Assembly: GCA_016208105.1 (NCBI GenBank)
Contig: JACQYS010000022.1
Coordinates: forward strand, 434,001 to 498,000
Length of the DNA: 64,000 bases
Reading direction: 5' to 3'
Origin: Desulfovibrio sp.
GTDB taxonomy: Bacteria > Desulfobacterota > Desulfovibrionia > Desulfovibrionales > Desulfovibrionaceae
Shown: positions 36,917-47,981 of the stretch, one piece after another
Layout of the letters: every line of letters begins with the position of its first letter
Position numbering within the stretch: the first letter of the stretch is position 1
Translations under genes and position numbers: made by a program
The notes under the pieces: generated by a model
The model's database searches: none
Told to the model about the DNA's origin: nothing
What the model saw: only the letters and a program-made list of their open reading frames with translations

Positions 36917-37638
36917 GAGTCCACTCCTTGAACTGGAGTCTTGGACTGGACGCTTTCGATGCGTCCGTCGTCCATGTTGGCCATGCGGTCGGCGTAGTCG
37001 AATATCCTGGAGTCGTGGGTGACGATCACCAGGGTGCGCTTGTCCCGAACGGCCAGGGATTTGAGCATGTCCATCACGTTTTTTCCGGTGGCGTGGTCCA
37101 GGGCGCTGGTGGGCTCGTCGCACACCACGATGCTCGGGTCGTGGACCAGGGCGCGTGCTATGGCCACGCGCTGCTGCTGTCCTCCGGACAGGTCCGGCGG
37201 GCGCGAATCCTCGCGGCCATGAAGGCCCACATCCTCCAGGCACCGCCTGGACCGGAGCAATGACTCCTTTTGGGAACAACCGTTTATTATAAGCGGCAGG
37301 GAGACGTTCTCCGCCACTGTCAGCGTCGGCACCAGGTTGAAGGCCTGGAACACGAACCCGATGTTTCGCCCCCGGAATTGAAGACGTTCTTTTTCGGAGA
37401 GCTTCTTCATGTCCCGGCCGAGCAGTTCGCATGTTCCCTGGTCCTGGTCCATTATCCCGGCCATCACCGATATCAGGGTGGTCTTGCCGCAGCCGGACGG
37501 TCCCACCAGCATCAGCAGCTCTCCGGGGAGCACGTCGAGATCCACGCCGCGAAGAGCCCAGGTGCTGTTGTCTCCGCTCCCGTAGCATTTGGTTATGTTG
37601 CGGCAGCTTATGGCCAAAGTGTCAGCAGCATTTCCCAT
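36913..37638 (-). CDS. ABC transporter ATPase (MacB/LolD/DevA-like)
   Basis: This 241-residue nucleotide-binding protein has Walker [19 protein letters not shown], the Q-loop [18 protein letters not shown], signature [16 protein letters not shown], Walker [13 protein letters not shown] and the H-loop VIVTHD. These match the lipoprotein- and macrolide-exporter subfamily (LolD, MacB, DevA). It starts 2 bp after the permease stop. With the FtsX-like permease, the HlyD adaptor and the NodT channel it forms a complete export machine. The substrate (lipid, glycolipid, peptide or drug) cannot be deduced. Confidence 0.92.
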   Translation of the reverse strand: MGNAADTLAISCRNITKCYGSGDNSTWALRGVDLDVLPGELLMLVGPSGCGKTTLISVMAGIMDQDQGTCELLGRDMKKLSEKERLQFRGRNIGFVFQAFNLVPTLTVAENVSLPLIINGCSQKESLLRSRRCLEDVGLHGREDSRPPDLSGGQQQRVAIARALVHDPSIVVCDEPTSALDHATGKNVMDMLKSLAVRDKRTLVIVTHDSRIFDYADRMANMDDGRIESVQSKTPVQGVDS

Positions 37639-37640
37639 GG

Positions 37641-38801
37641 TTATCCCTTGAACACCACGGCTGGTTCGAGTTTCATCACCTTGCGGGCGCTTATCAGGGC
37701 CGCGAGAAGAACGATGACCATCACGGCCGTTCCGCTTCCAAGAAGGAGCTCCCAGGTGAGTTTGGGCTGCGGCCCCATGCCTCCGGTTGTGCCGGCCATG
37801 AAGGCGGCGGTGATCCCGGCGCCCAGGCCGAACCCCACGAAACCCACCAGGAACGCCTGGAGAAGGATCATGCGCAGGAGCTGCCCGCCAGTGGCGCCCA
37901 TGGCTTTGAACACGCCGAAGTAGCGAAGGTTTTCCAGGGTGAAGTTGTAAAATATCTGGCCCGTGACCGCGGTGCCCACCACGAAGCCGATGAGCACCAC
38001 GAAGCCGATGTTCTTTAAGATGTTCGTCCTGTGCAGAATGAAATCGAGCGACACCTGCTTGAACTCTTCGGACGAGTAGGCCTTGAGGCCGGTTTCCGCC
38101 GAAATTCTTCTGGCCACGTCCTCGGGGCGTTCCTCGGGTTTGGCCTTGGCCAGCACGTAGCTCAGGAGTTTGCGTTCGCTCAGCGCAAAGGTCTTGGCGC
38201 GGTTGTAGGTGGTGTAGAGCACCGGCTGGGACATGAAGCTGGGCGTTGTCTGCGATATCCCCACCACCAGGGCCCGGTGTTCGTTTATCTCCAGGACGTC
38301 CCCCACCTTCAGGGGCACGCGGGGGCCTCCGTCCTTAGGTGTTGACGCCAGCCTGCCTTTTGCTCCGGCCTCGTCAACGATGACCGCGTCGGACACGTGC
38401 AGATCCACGAGATTGCCCTGGAGAAGCTTTGCCGGGCCTCCGATGAGGGTGGCGTCGTCAAGGCCGTTCATCTGGCATTGGGCGGTTTCGCCATTTGGAA
38501 GGCGCACCTTCTGGCCGCCCTTGTAGAAGGGAACGGCCCACTCCACGCCTTGGACGCTTCGCACGCGGTAGAGCAGGGTGTCCTGCATGGCCTTGGAATC
38601 TTCGATGGACTGTACCTGCGGGTCCATCACCCAGATGTCCGGCAGGCTTATGTCCGAGATGGTGCCGTAGGTCTGGCTCAGGATGTCTACCAGGATCGCG
38701 GGCTGCTGGATCATGATGATGGAAGACAGGGCAATGGCCGTAACGATGCCAATGTATTTGCCTTTGTCTCCGAAGAGCATTTTCAACGCGATGTGCAGCA
38801 T
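37641..38801 (-). CDS. FtsX/DevC-like ABC permease
   Basis: This 386-residue inner-membrane protein has the four-helix FtsX/MacB layout. One helix lies near residue 20 (YIGIVTAIALSSIIMIQQPA), a large periplasmic domain covers about 50-260, and three C-terminal helices begin near 265 (NIGFVVLIGFVVGTAVTGQI), 310 and 355. The sequence style (MLHIALKMLFGDKGKYIGI) is that of DevC-type permeases. It is the first gene of the permease-ATPase-HlyD-NodT operon. Terminators at 38921-38998 separate it from por upstream. Confidence 0.88.
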   Translation of the reverse strand: MLHIALKMLFGDKGKYIGIVTAIALSSIIMIQQPAILVDILSQTYGTISDISLPDIWVMDPQVQSIEDSKAMQDTLLYRVRSVQGVEWAVPFYKGGQKVRLPNGETAQCQMNGLDDATLIGGPAKLLQGNLVDLHVSDAVIVDEAGAKGRLASTPKDGGPRVPLKVGDVLEINEHRALVVGISQTTPSFMSQPVLYTTYNRAKTFALSERKLLSYVLAKAKPEERPEDVARRISAETGLKAYSSEEFKQVSLDFILHRTNILKNIGFVVLIGFVVGTAVTGQIFYNFTLENLRYFGVFKAMGATGGQLLRMILLQAFLVGFVGFGLGAGITAAFMAGTTGGMGPQPKLTWELLLGSGTAVMVIVLLAALISARKVMKLEPAVVFKG

Positions 38802-38920
38802 ATGGTTTTTTCGATGGGGTGTGCGGGAAGGGCGGGCTTGCTTTGGATGCCGATGGACACACGTAAGAGACCGGGGAGTGGGGCGGGGTTACAGATGTTG
38901 GGGATAAATTGCAGGAAGGC

Positions 38921-38961
38921 ATAAAAAATGCCCGGCGGCTTACAGTTTAAGCCGCCGGGCA
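38921..38961 (-). terminator. Rho-independent terminator downstream of por
   Basis: TGCCCGGCGGCTT and AAGCCGCCGGGCA form a perfect 13-bp stem with a 7-nt loop. On the minus strand it reads into TTTTTTAT. It is the second of two tandem hairpins between por and the exporter operon. Confidence 0.85.
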
Positions 38962-38998
38962 AGTAAAAAGAAGCGGGGGGAGAGGGCACTCCCCCCGC
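38962..38998 (-). terminator. First tandem terminator downstream of por
   Basis: GCGGGGGGAG and CTCCCCCCGC pair around a 6-nt loop (38973-38998) and are followed on the minus strand by TTCTTTTTACTT. Confidence 0.7.
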
Positions 38999-39117
38999 AC
39001 GGTAGGGCTAGTCGGCAGGTGGGCAGCGTGGTGAGGCTCGCGGCTTTTAGGGCGGGGTTGTGGTGGGGCGATGCCGCGAGGGGTTACTGCCGGCCAGCCC
39101 GTTGGCCGTATACCCGT

Positions 39118-39200
39118 CGGCAAGCGTTCTGCGCTTGCCGTATACTTCTATAATCACTTTTTTTGTCCCCGGAATAGATTTTCATCCATTCCGGGGACAT
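39118..39200. repeat. Two hairpins in the por 3' region
   Basis: CGGCAAGCG / CGCTTGCCG (39118-39140) and GTCCCCGGAAT / ATTCCGGGGAC (about 39167-39200) are perfect stems just after the por stop. The second starts 9 bp after the stop. It lacks a U-tract on the minus strand, so it is more likely a 3' stabilising structure than a terminator. Confidence 0.5.
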
Positions 39201-39208
39201 TTCTTTAC

Positions 39209-42856
<3,648 letters not shown>

Positions 42857-42880
42857 CTACAGTGTATGAATATGGGTTGG

Positions 42881-43948
42881 TTAGAGCCCAAGACCCTGCC
42901 TGATGGCGGCGATGTCGAGATTGCCGGCCACCAGTTGGGATGCTTGCTGGAATTTGCCTGGGTCGCGCAGTTTGTTCCTTGAGAGAAGGGCCTCCATGCG
43001 CCGGGCCACGGAATAGGTGTCCTCGCGAACCACCATGATGGGCACTTCCGCGTTCTCGGCGCGAGCCAGTATGATGTCGTTGGGGTAGAGGTTGCCTGTG
43101 AGAATAAGGCAGGCGCATCTGCCTTCGATGGCAACCAGTTGCAGGTCGGAGCGGTCGCCGCCCACGATCACCGCGGCCTTGGTGTGCTTTCTGAAATGGG
43201 TGAGGAAATTTTCCACCTGCATGGTGCCTATGAGGAAGCTCTCGGCCACCACATCGGATTTGTGGGCGCTGGAGATGAGCTTGCCGCCCAGGCGTTCGGC
43301 CAGGATGTTCACCGAAACCGCTCCGAGCAGGCGGTCGTGCGGCATGATGCCAAGAACTTTCACGCCGCGCTTGGCCAAGAACGGCACGAGCACGGAGTTC
43401 ACCTCTTCCTGGTAGTGGCCGGTGACGTCCGACAGGACGCATCCGAGCATCTTCTCGCCCAGGCGCTCCTTGATGGCCAGGAGTATGTCGTAGTTCATCT
43501 CGTGGGTGCACCGGTCCACGATGACAACCGGCACGTTCAGTGCCTTGGCCACGGTGGCGCCGTCTAAGCAGGCGTAAAGTCCGGAGTGCAGGAATCCGCC
43601 GGATCCTCCCACCAGGGTGACGTCCTTGCCCTTGGAGATCTTTTTGTACGCGGCCACGATCTCGCCGGTACGGTCCTGGCAGGGAGACTGGGAAAAGACC
43701 TTGTGCATGAAGTCCTGCGTGACCAGCACCGGCGTGGCCAGGTCGGGCGCGACGCTTTGGCCCAGGGCCTGGCTTATGGCGGCCGCGTCCAGGTCTCCCC
43801 AGGAGTCTCCTATTTTTGCCGCCTGCGCGCCCACGGGCTTGAAATAGCCCACCGAGAGCCCTTCCTTCTGGAACTTGAGGCCAAGACCCAGGCAGAGGGT
43901 GTTCTTTCCGGAAAAAGGCGCTGTGGAACCGATATACAGTCCTGGCAT
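42881..43948 (-). CDS. BioD-like/DRTGG-domain protein (Pta N-terminal-like), no catalytic Pta domain
   Basis: This 355-residue protein matches the N-terminal regulatory part of long phosphotransacetylases. A BioD-like P-loop region (GSTAPFSGKNTLCLGLGLKF, and VTLVGGSGGFLHSGLY) covers about 1-210. A DRTGG domain covers about 215-330 (AVIVGGDRSDLQLVAIEGRC, LILTGNLYPNDIILARAENA, VPIMVVREDTY). The C-terminal PTA catalytic domain is absent and the protein ends normally after ~25 more residues. It therefore cannot make acetyl phosphate by itself. Its place between ADP-forming acetate-CoA ligase and PFOR, with gaps of 21 and 39 bp, suggests a nucleotide- or metabolite-sensing partner in acetate metabolism. 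Confidence 0.82.
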   Translation of the reverse strand: MPGLYIGSTAPFSGKNTLCLGLGLKFQKEGLSVGYFKPVGAQAAKIGDSWGDLDAAAISQALGQSVAPDLATPVLVTQDFMHKVFSQSPCQDRTGEIVAAYKKISKGKDVTLVGGSGGFLHSGLYACLDGATVAKALNVPVVIVDRCTHEMNYDILLAIKERLGEKMLGCVLSDVTGHYQEEVNSVLVPFLAKRGVKVLGIMPHDRLLGAVSVNILAERLGGKLISSAHKSDVVAESFLIGTMQVENFLTHFRKHTKAAVIVGGDRSDLQLVAIEGRCACLILTGNLYPNDIILARAENAEVPIMVVREDTYSVARRMEALLSRNKLRDPGKFQQASQLVAGNLDIAAIRQGLGL

Positions 43949-43969
43949 ATGCGCGTGAACTCCCTATGG

Positions 43970-46066
43970 CTACTGTGGAAGAAGCATAAGGCGCACGTCC
44001 GCTACGACGGCGCGTTCATTGTTGACAAGAACAGGGCCCAGTTCGGCCTCGTAAATCTCCGGGAAGTCTATCGCCAATTGCGAGAGCCGGATGACGATGT
44101 CTTCGAGTGCTTCGATGTTCGCCGCCGGTTCGCCACGCACCCCCTTGAGGAGCATGTAGGAGTCCACTTCGCGGATGAGCTGGCGGGCGTCATTGATGGA
44201 TACCGGGGCCAGCCGGTACGAGATGTCGCCCAGCACATCGATGTAGATTCCGTTCAGCCCGAAATGCAGAAGCGGCCCGAAGTGGTCGTCCCGGCGGAAA
44301 CCGAGCACCACTTCCTTCATGTTCGCGGGCGCCTGCTCCTGGATCATGCATCCGGAAACGTGGGCGTCCGGCCGGGTGATCTTCACGTGCCCGGTGATTT
44401 CGAGAAATGCCGTGCGCAGTTCCTCGGGCGTCCTGACCCCTACCGCCACGGCCCCGGCGTCCGCCTTGTGGGTGATCTGGGGCGAGGCCACCTTGCATAC
44501 CACAGGATATCCGATCTTGGAACCCAGAGCCAGCGCTTCGTCGGAAGTTCTTGCCAGTGCCGCTTTGGCTGCCGGGAGGTCGTAGGCCTTGAGGATGTCC
44601 TGGGCCATTTCGTCGGGAATTTCAGTCATTCCCTGGGAACGGGCTTCCTTGATGACCTTGCGCACCACATCCTTGCGGCCTTCCACGCTGGCCATGACCG
44701 GGGAAGGACGGCTCTTGCGGACGCCGTAGCGGTACATGGCCTCCAGGCTGCTCACAGCCTGTTCCGGGAATTGGTAGCAGGGAATGCCGGCCTCTTTGAG
44801 CAGGATGGCGCCGGCTTCCATGTGGCTTTTGCCCATGAAGCAGCACAGCACGGGCTTGAAGGTGTTCGCGGCGGATTTTATTATGGCCTTGGCCATCTTC
44901 TCGGGATGGGTGAACGCGGTGGGCGCGATGAGCACCATGAGGCTGTCCACCTGGGGATCGTCCAGCAGCACTGAAATGGTGCGGTCAAGGCGATTCGCGT
45001 CGGCGTCGGCCTGGATGTCCACGGGGTTGTATATTCCGGCCGAGGCCGAAAGGCCGGATTTGAGCGTGTCCACCGTCTGCGCCGACAGCGGGGCCATGGA
45101 CAGGAGCGACTTCTCGGCCGCGTCCGCGGCCAGGATGGCGGGGCCTCCCGCATTGGTGACGATGGCCAGGCGCGGCCCCTGGGGCAGGGGCTGGTTGGAA
45201 AAGGCCTGGGCCATGTCGAACATTTCAGTGATGGTGTGGGCGCGCAGAATCCCGGTCTGGCGGAAGGCGGCTTCGTAGGCGTGCTCGGACCCCACAAGCG
45301 AGCCTGTGTGGGAGGAGGCCGCCTTGGCCCCGGCCGCCGTGGTTCCGCCTTTGAGCATGATCACGGGTTTTTCCCGGGTGATCTTGCGGGCCATGCGCAG
45401 GAAGGCCTCGCCGTGCTCCACGTTCTCCACGTAGCCGAGAACGACCTTGGTTTCCGGGTCCTGGGCCAGCGCATAGAGCATGTGGGTTTCATCCACCACG
45501 GCCTTGTTGCCAAGGCTCACGAACTTGGAGAAGCCGATGGATTCGCCGATGGCCCAGTCCAGAATGGCGGAGCACAAGGCCCCGGACTGGGAGAAAAACG
45601 CGATGTTTCCCTTGCGGGGAAAGCCAGGAGAGAAAGACGCGTTGACGCCGTCCTCGGTGGAGATGATTCCAAGGCAGTTGGGGCCGATAAGCGCGATGTC
45701 GTTGTCGCGGCAGATGCGGGCCACTTCGGCTTCGATCTTCCATCCTTCCTTGCCGGATTCGCGGTACCCGGCGGAAACGATGACCGCGCCGCGCAGCCTG
45801 TGCTCCAGCAGGGCCTTCAGGGAGGGGATAACCGTTTCGCGCGGCACTGCGAGCACGGCAAGATCAAGGGGGGATGGAAGGCTCGGGATGTCCTTGTAGG
45901 CCTTGAGCCCGAGAACCGTTTCGGCTTTCGGGTTGACGGGGTACAGTTCGCCCTTGAAGCCGGCCTCGATCATGTTCTTCAAGATGGTGTGGCCAATCTT
46001 GCCCGAATCCCTGGAAGCGCCAACAACTGCCACGGTTTTCGGGCTGAACAAGGCGTCGAGGTGCAT
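43970..46066 (-). CDS. ADP-forming acetate-CoA ligase (alpha-beta fusion)
   Basis: This 698-residue enzyme is of the NDP-forming acyl-CoA synthetase family. It interconverts acetyl-CoA + ADP + Pi and acetate + CoA + ATP, so it conserves energy as acetate is released. The alpha part (about 1-460) begins DALFSPKTVAVVGASRDSGK with the CoA-binding Rossmann fold and includes the ligase-CoA regions LIGPNCLGIIS and ASSHTGSLVGSEHAYEAAFR, which contains His residues in the active-site zone. The beta part (about 480-698) is an ATP-grasp domain (DLPAAKAALARTSDEALALG, YPVVCKVASPQITHKADAGA, VVLGFRRDDHFGPLLHFG). I chose ATG 46066 for the GGAGTAAGA upstream. It heads the operon with the DRTGG protein and PFOR. 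Confidence 0.9.
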   Translation of the reverse strand: MHLDALFSPKTVAVVGASRDSGKIGHTILKNMIEAGFKGELYPVNPKAETVLGLKAYKDIPSLPSPLDLAVLAVPRETVIPSLKALLEHRLRGAVIVSAGYRESGKEGWKIEAEVARICRDNDIALIGPNCLGIISTEDGVNASFSPGFPRKGNIAFFSQSGALCSAILDWAIGESIGFSKFVSLGNKAVVDETHMLYALAQDPETKVVLGYVENVEHGEAFLRMARKITREKPVIMLKGGTTAAGAKAASSHTGSLVGSEHAYEAAFRQTGILRAHTITEMFDMAQAFSNQPLPQGPRLAIVTNAGGPAILAADAAEKSLLSMAPLSAQTVDTLKSGLSASAGIYNPVDIQADADANRLDRTISVLLDDPQVDSLMVLIAPTAFTHPEKMAKAIIKSAANTFKPVLCCFMGKSHMEAGAILLKEAGIPCYQFPEQAVSSLEAMYRYGVRKSRPSPVMASVEGRKDVVRKVIKEARSQGMTEIPDEMAQDILKAYDLPAAKAALARTSDEALALGSKIGYPVVCKVASPQITHKADAGAVAVGVRTPEELRTAFLEITGHVKITRPDAHVSGCMIQEQAPANMKEVVLGFRRDDHFGPLLHFGLNGIYIDVLGDISYRLAPVSINDARQLIREVDSYMLLKGVRGEPAANIEALEDIVIRLSQLAIDFPEIYEAELGPVLVNNERAVVADVRLMLLPQ

Positions 46067-46181
46067 TCTTACTCCGATATTGGAAACCGGCATTCTAAAC
46101 CGGCGCTTCCATCTTGTTTCACGGAATGAGACGAACGTGCATTTCGCCCCAGCCGCCACCGTTGACTAACCGAAACTTATT

Positions 46182-46196
46182 ACAACTTCCGTTCCA
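46182..46196 (-). promoter_or_regulatory. Weak sigma-54-like promoter of the acd-por operon
   Basis: The minus strand reads TGGAACGGAAGTTGT. It matches TGGCACG-N4-TTGC except at the C of CAC and the last base, so the -12 GC is GT. It lies about 115-130 bp before the acd ATG and just downstream of three palindromes that could be activator sites. The sequence around it is AT-rich, so a sigma-70 promoter is also possible. Confidence 0.4.
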
Positions 46197-46241
46197 ATAT
46201 TCTTAACATAATAAATCCAACAAGTTATTCGACTAGAGTCT

Positions 46242-46319
46242 GTCCGATCCTCCGGATTGACGGAGGGAGTCCGGTAATTCGGACGGTGTGGGAGGCGCAA
46301 CCAGTCCGGATGTCCGGAC
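46242..46319. promoter_or_regulatory. Three 16-bp GTCCG-type palindromes upstream of acd
   Basis: GTCCGATCCTCCGGAT (46242-46257), GTCCGGTAATTCGGAC (46269-46284) and GTCCGGATGTCCGGAC (46304-46319) share the same 16-bp length and half-sites; the last two are exact or near-exact palindromes. Centre spacings are 27 and 35 bp. They lie 45-135 bp upstream of the sigma-54-like site. The layout fits an upstream activating region for a dimeric enhancer-binding protein, such as the LurR-type activators known for lactate-oxidation genes in Desulfovibrio. Which protein binds is inferred only. Confidence 0.65.
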
Positions 46320-46517
46320 AGTGGCGGGCAGGCATGACAACACCTTATGCCCGACTCTTATGGTCGAGTCAATGCAATCGCTCAATGGACCAAAATTGCG
46401 TCCGAAATGCGCACAATTAAACGTGGACCGGGTTGGCCGCCCTGTTCGAGGCAGGGCCGGGACAGTTGCCAGCTGGCGGCTGGTTCGTGGTGCTGCGGGC
46501 GGAAAAAGTCTCCGGTC

Positions 46518-46916
46518 TTAGGCTGTCGGAGACGGGACCGCTTTATTCAGGGAGAGTCCTGGCAGGGTGAGCAGGGTGCGTTTGGCTTTGCGCTTGCGCC
46601 GTTCGAACACTTCCGGGCGCGAGCCGAGCCGGTAGCGCCACAGGTAGCAAGGGGAGTAGGGGTCCTTGCAGGAAGGAGAGGCCGCGCAGGCGCGGACCTG
46701 TTCCCTGTTGCCGCAACAGCAGCTGAGGCATTGGCGGCGTATGGCGCGGACAGGAGGCCTGGATGCTTGGGGAGCCGGCCCCTGGCGGTAGACGTGCAAG
46801 GGGCACTGCGAATCCGAACACTCCGCCACCAGCATGTACGAGCCGCCCATGCAGGCCACGCAGAATTTCCGGATGGATTCGGATGCGCTGAGCTTTTTGA
46901 TGACGTGTGAGCTCAT
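46518..46916 (-). CDS. Cys-rich protein with two putative zinc modules
   Basis: This 132-residue basic protein has two similar Cys modules. The first is IRKFCVACMGGSYMLVAEC then SDSQCPLHVYRQG; the second is IRRQCLSCCCGNREQVRAC then KDPYSPCYLWRYRLG. The C-x2-C plus C-P/Y-L-x-x-Y/R-x-G pattern is that of a small uncharacterised zinc-binding module found in many phage and bacterial proteins. The C-terminal tail is Arg/Lys-rich (RRKRKAKR) and may bind nucleic acid. The gene lies upstream of acd on the same strand, but 450 bp away. The function is unknown. Confidence 0.6.
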   Translation of the reverse strand: MSSHVIKKLSASESIRKFCVACMGGSYMLVAECSDSQCPLHVYRQGPAPQASRPPVRAIRRQCLSCCCGNREQVRACAASPSCKDPYSPCYLWRYRLGSRPEVFERRKRKAKRTLLTLPGLSLNKAVPSPTA

Positions 46917-47268
46917 TTACAACCTGCCTTGTTGCGGTTGCCCAGGACGTTGTTCCCTCCAGGGGAGAGAATATCGACACCCGCTCTTGCAGGCCGCCTC
47001 CATGGTGCCGGGCGGCAAGAGCACGCCCGATCGGCCAGCAGGCAGCGTTTAGACCCCCTGTGTCCTGTCCGGGCGCAAAAGGCAAGACCGCTCAGAGTTG
47101 CGGGGCATGAAAATTTTGCAGTATATTATGTATTGCTCGCCACGCGAGACGCATAGGGACAAGCGAAGGCAGCTGCCGGGCCTACTGATCTCCGGAGGCC
47201 TGGCGCAGGGATGCGGGTGCTTTTTGCGCGCGGCGAGGATTCTGACGTCTGTCCGAAGGGAGGGTTCC

Positions 47269-47514
47269 ATGCGCTGGTGTGTCTTTCTATTCTTGGTGTG
47301 CCTCGCACCCCAGGCCTTTGGAGCTTCGAAAGCGGATGAGAAAGAGCGGCAGCTGGACGAGCGCTACAGGCAGTGCGTCGACGCCTGCAAGAAGCCGGTG
47401 CCGCGGGTGGGCAGAGAACAGGACGTGTGGGACAAGAACGTCAGGGACGAAGCGCGCTACGACAACTGCATCCTTAATTGCGACAGGAAGCAGCTGCGCG
47501 GCTTCAGGAAGTGA
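47269..47514 (+). CDS. Small secreted protein with four conserved-looking cysteines
   Basis: This 81-residue protein has a signal peptide (RWCVFLFLVCLAPQAFGA). The mature part of about 60 residues is highly charged, with CVDAC and CILNC motifs, i.e. two CX3C pairs that could form disulfides in a helical hairpin. That CX3C spacing resembles small helical-hairpin proteins, but no family is assigned. GAAGGGAGGG precedes ATG 47269. The stop overlaps the 3' end of the convergent hemerythrin gene by 11 bp. Confidence 0.65.
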   Translation: MRWCVFLFLVCLAPQAFGASKADEKERQLDERYRQCVDACKKPVPRVGREQDVWDKNVRDEARYDNCILNCDRKQLRGFRK

Positions 47515-47917
47515 CCACGCCTTTTTCCTTGAAATGCTTCACGTAGCTTAAATCATGGCGGATGATGTGGTTTATGATCCAGTTTGCCAGGAACGCCTTC
47601 AATTCCTGCGGTGGAACATGTTCGTGCCTGTATCCTGACGTGTGGAATTCCTTGACGGTCTGGGTGAGCTTGGCGTGTTCGGCGCGGTGCTCGTCCCGGC
47701 GAGGGTACTTGTGCTTCTCCATGAGCTCCTCTTCCGTGGTGAAATGGAGCTTCACGAATTGCCGGAGTTCGGCGATTATCTCCTTGAATTCCGCTTCAGT
47801 CATTCCCTTTGAGATGGCCTGGAATGCTCTGTTGCACAGTTCAATAAGCTTTCGATGTTGTTCATCGATATCGGGAATGCCAACGCGCAGTCTTTCGTCC
47901 CACTGAATTTCTTTCAT
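47504..47917 (-). CDS. Bacteriohemerythrin
   Basis: This 137-residue hemerythrin-like oxygen-binding protein has the di-iron ligand pattern: GIPDIDEQHRKLIELCNRAF near residue 20, KLHFTTEEELMEKHKYPRRD and HRAEHAKLTQTV in the middle, and NHIIRHDLSYVKHF near the C-terminus. It is a single-domain cytosolic protein. Such proteins sense or store oxygen in microaerophilic and anaerobic bacteria. The start ATG 47917 lacks a strong ribosome binding site. It is transcribed divergently from the GGDEF protein gene at 47982. Confidence 0.92.
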   Translation of the reverse strand: MKEIQWDERLRVGIPDIDEQHRKLIELCNRAFQAISKGMTEAEFKEIIAELRQFVKLHFTTEEELMEKHKYPRRDEHRAEHAKLTQTVKEFHTSGYRHEHVPPQELKAFLANWIINHIIRHDLSYVKHFKEKGVVTS

Positions 47918-47981
47918 AGGGCAGCCGAAGTTGTAATGTGTTGCCGGAATATAAAGTCTGTGGCAATAATGTAACACTACT

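Noticed and set aside
36917-37588. Long N-terminal extension of the HlyD gene
   Set aside because: It reads the ATPase gene in another frame as Arg/Pro/Gly-rich sequence; TTG 36916 with AAGGAG is the natural start.
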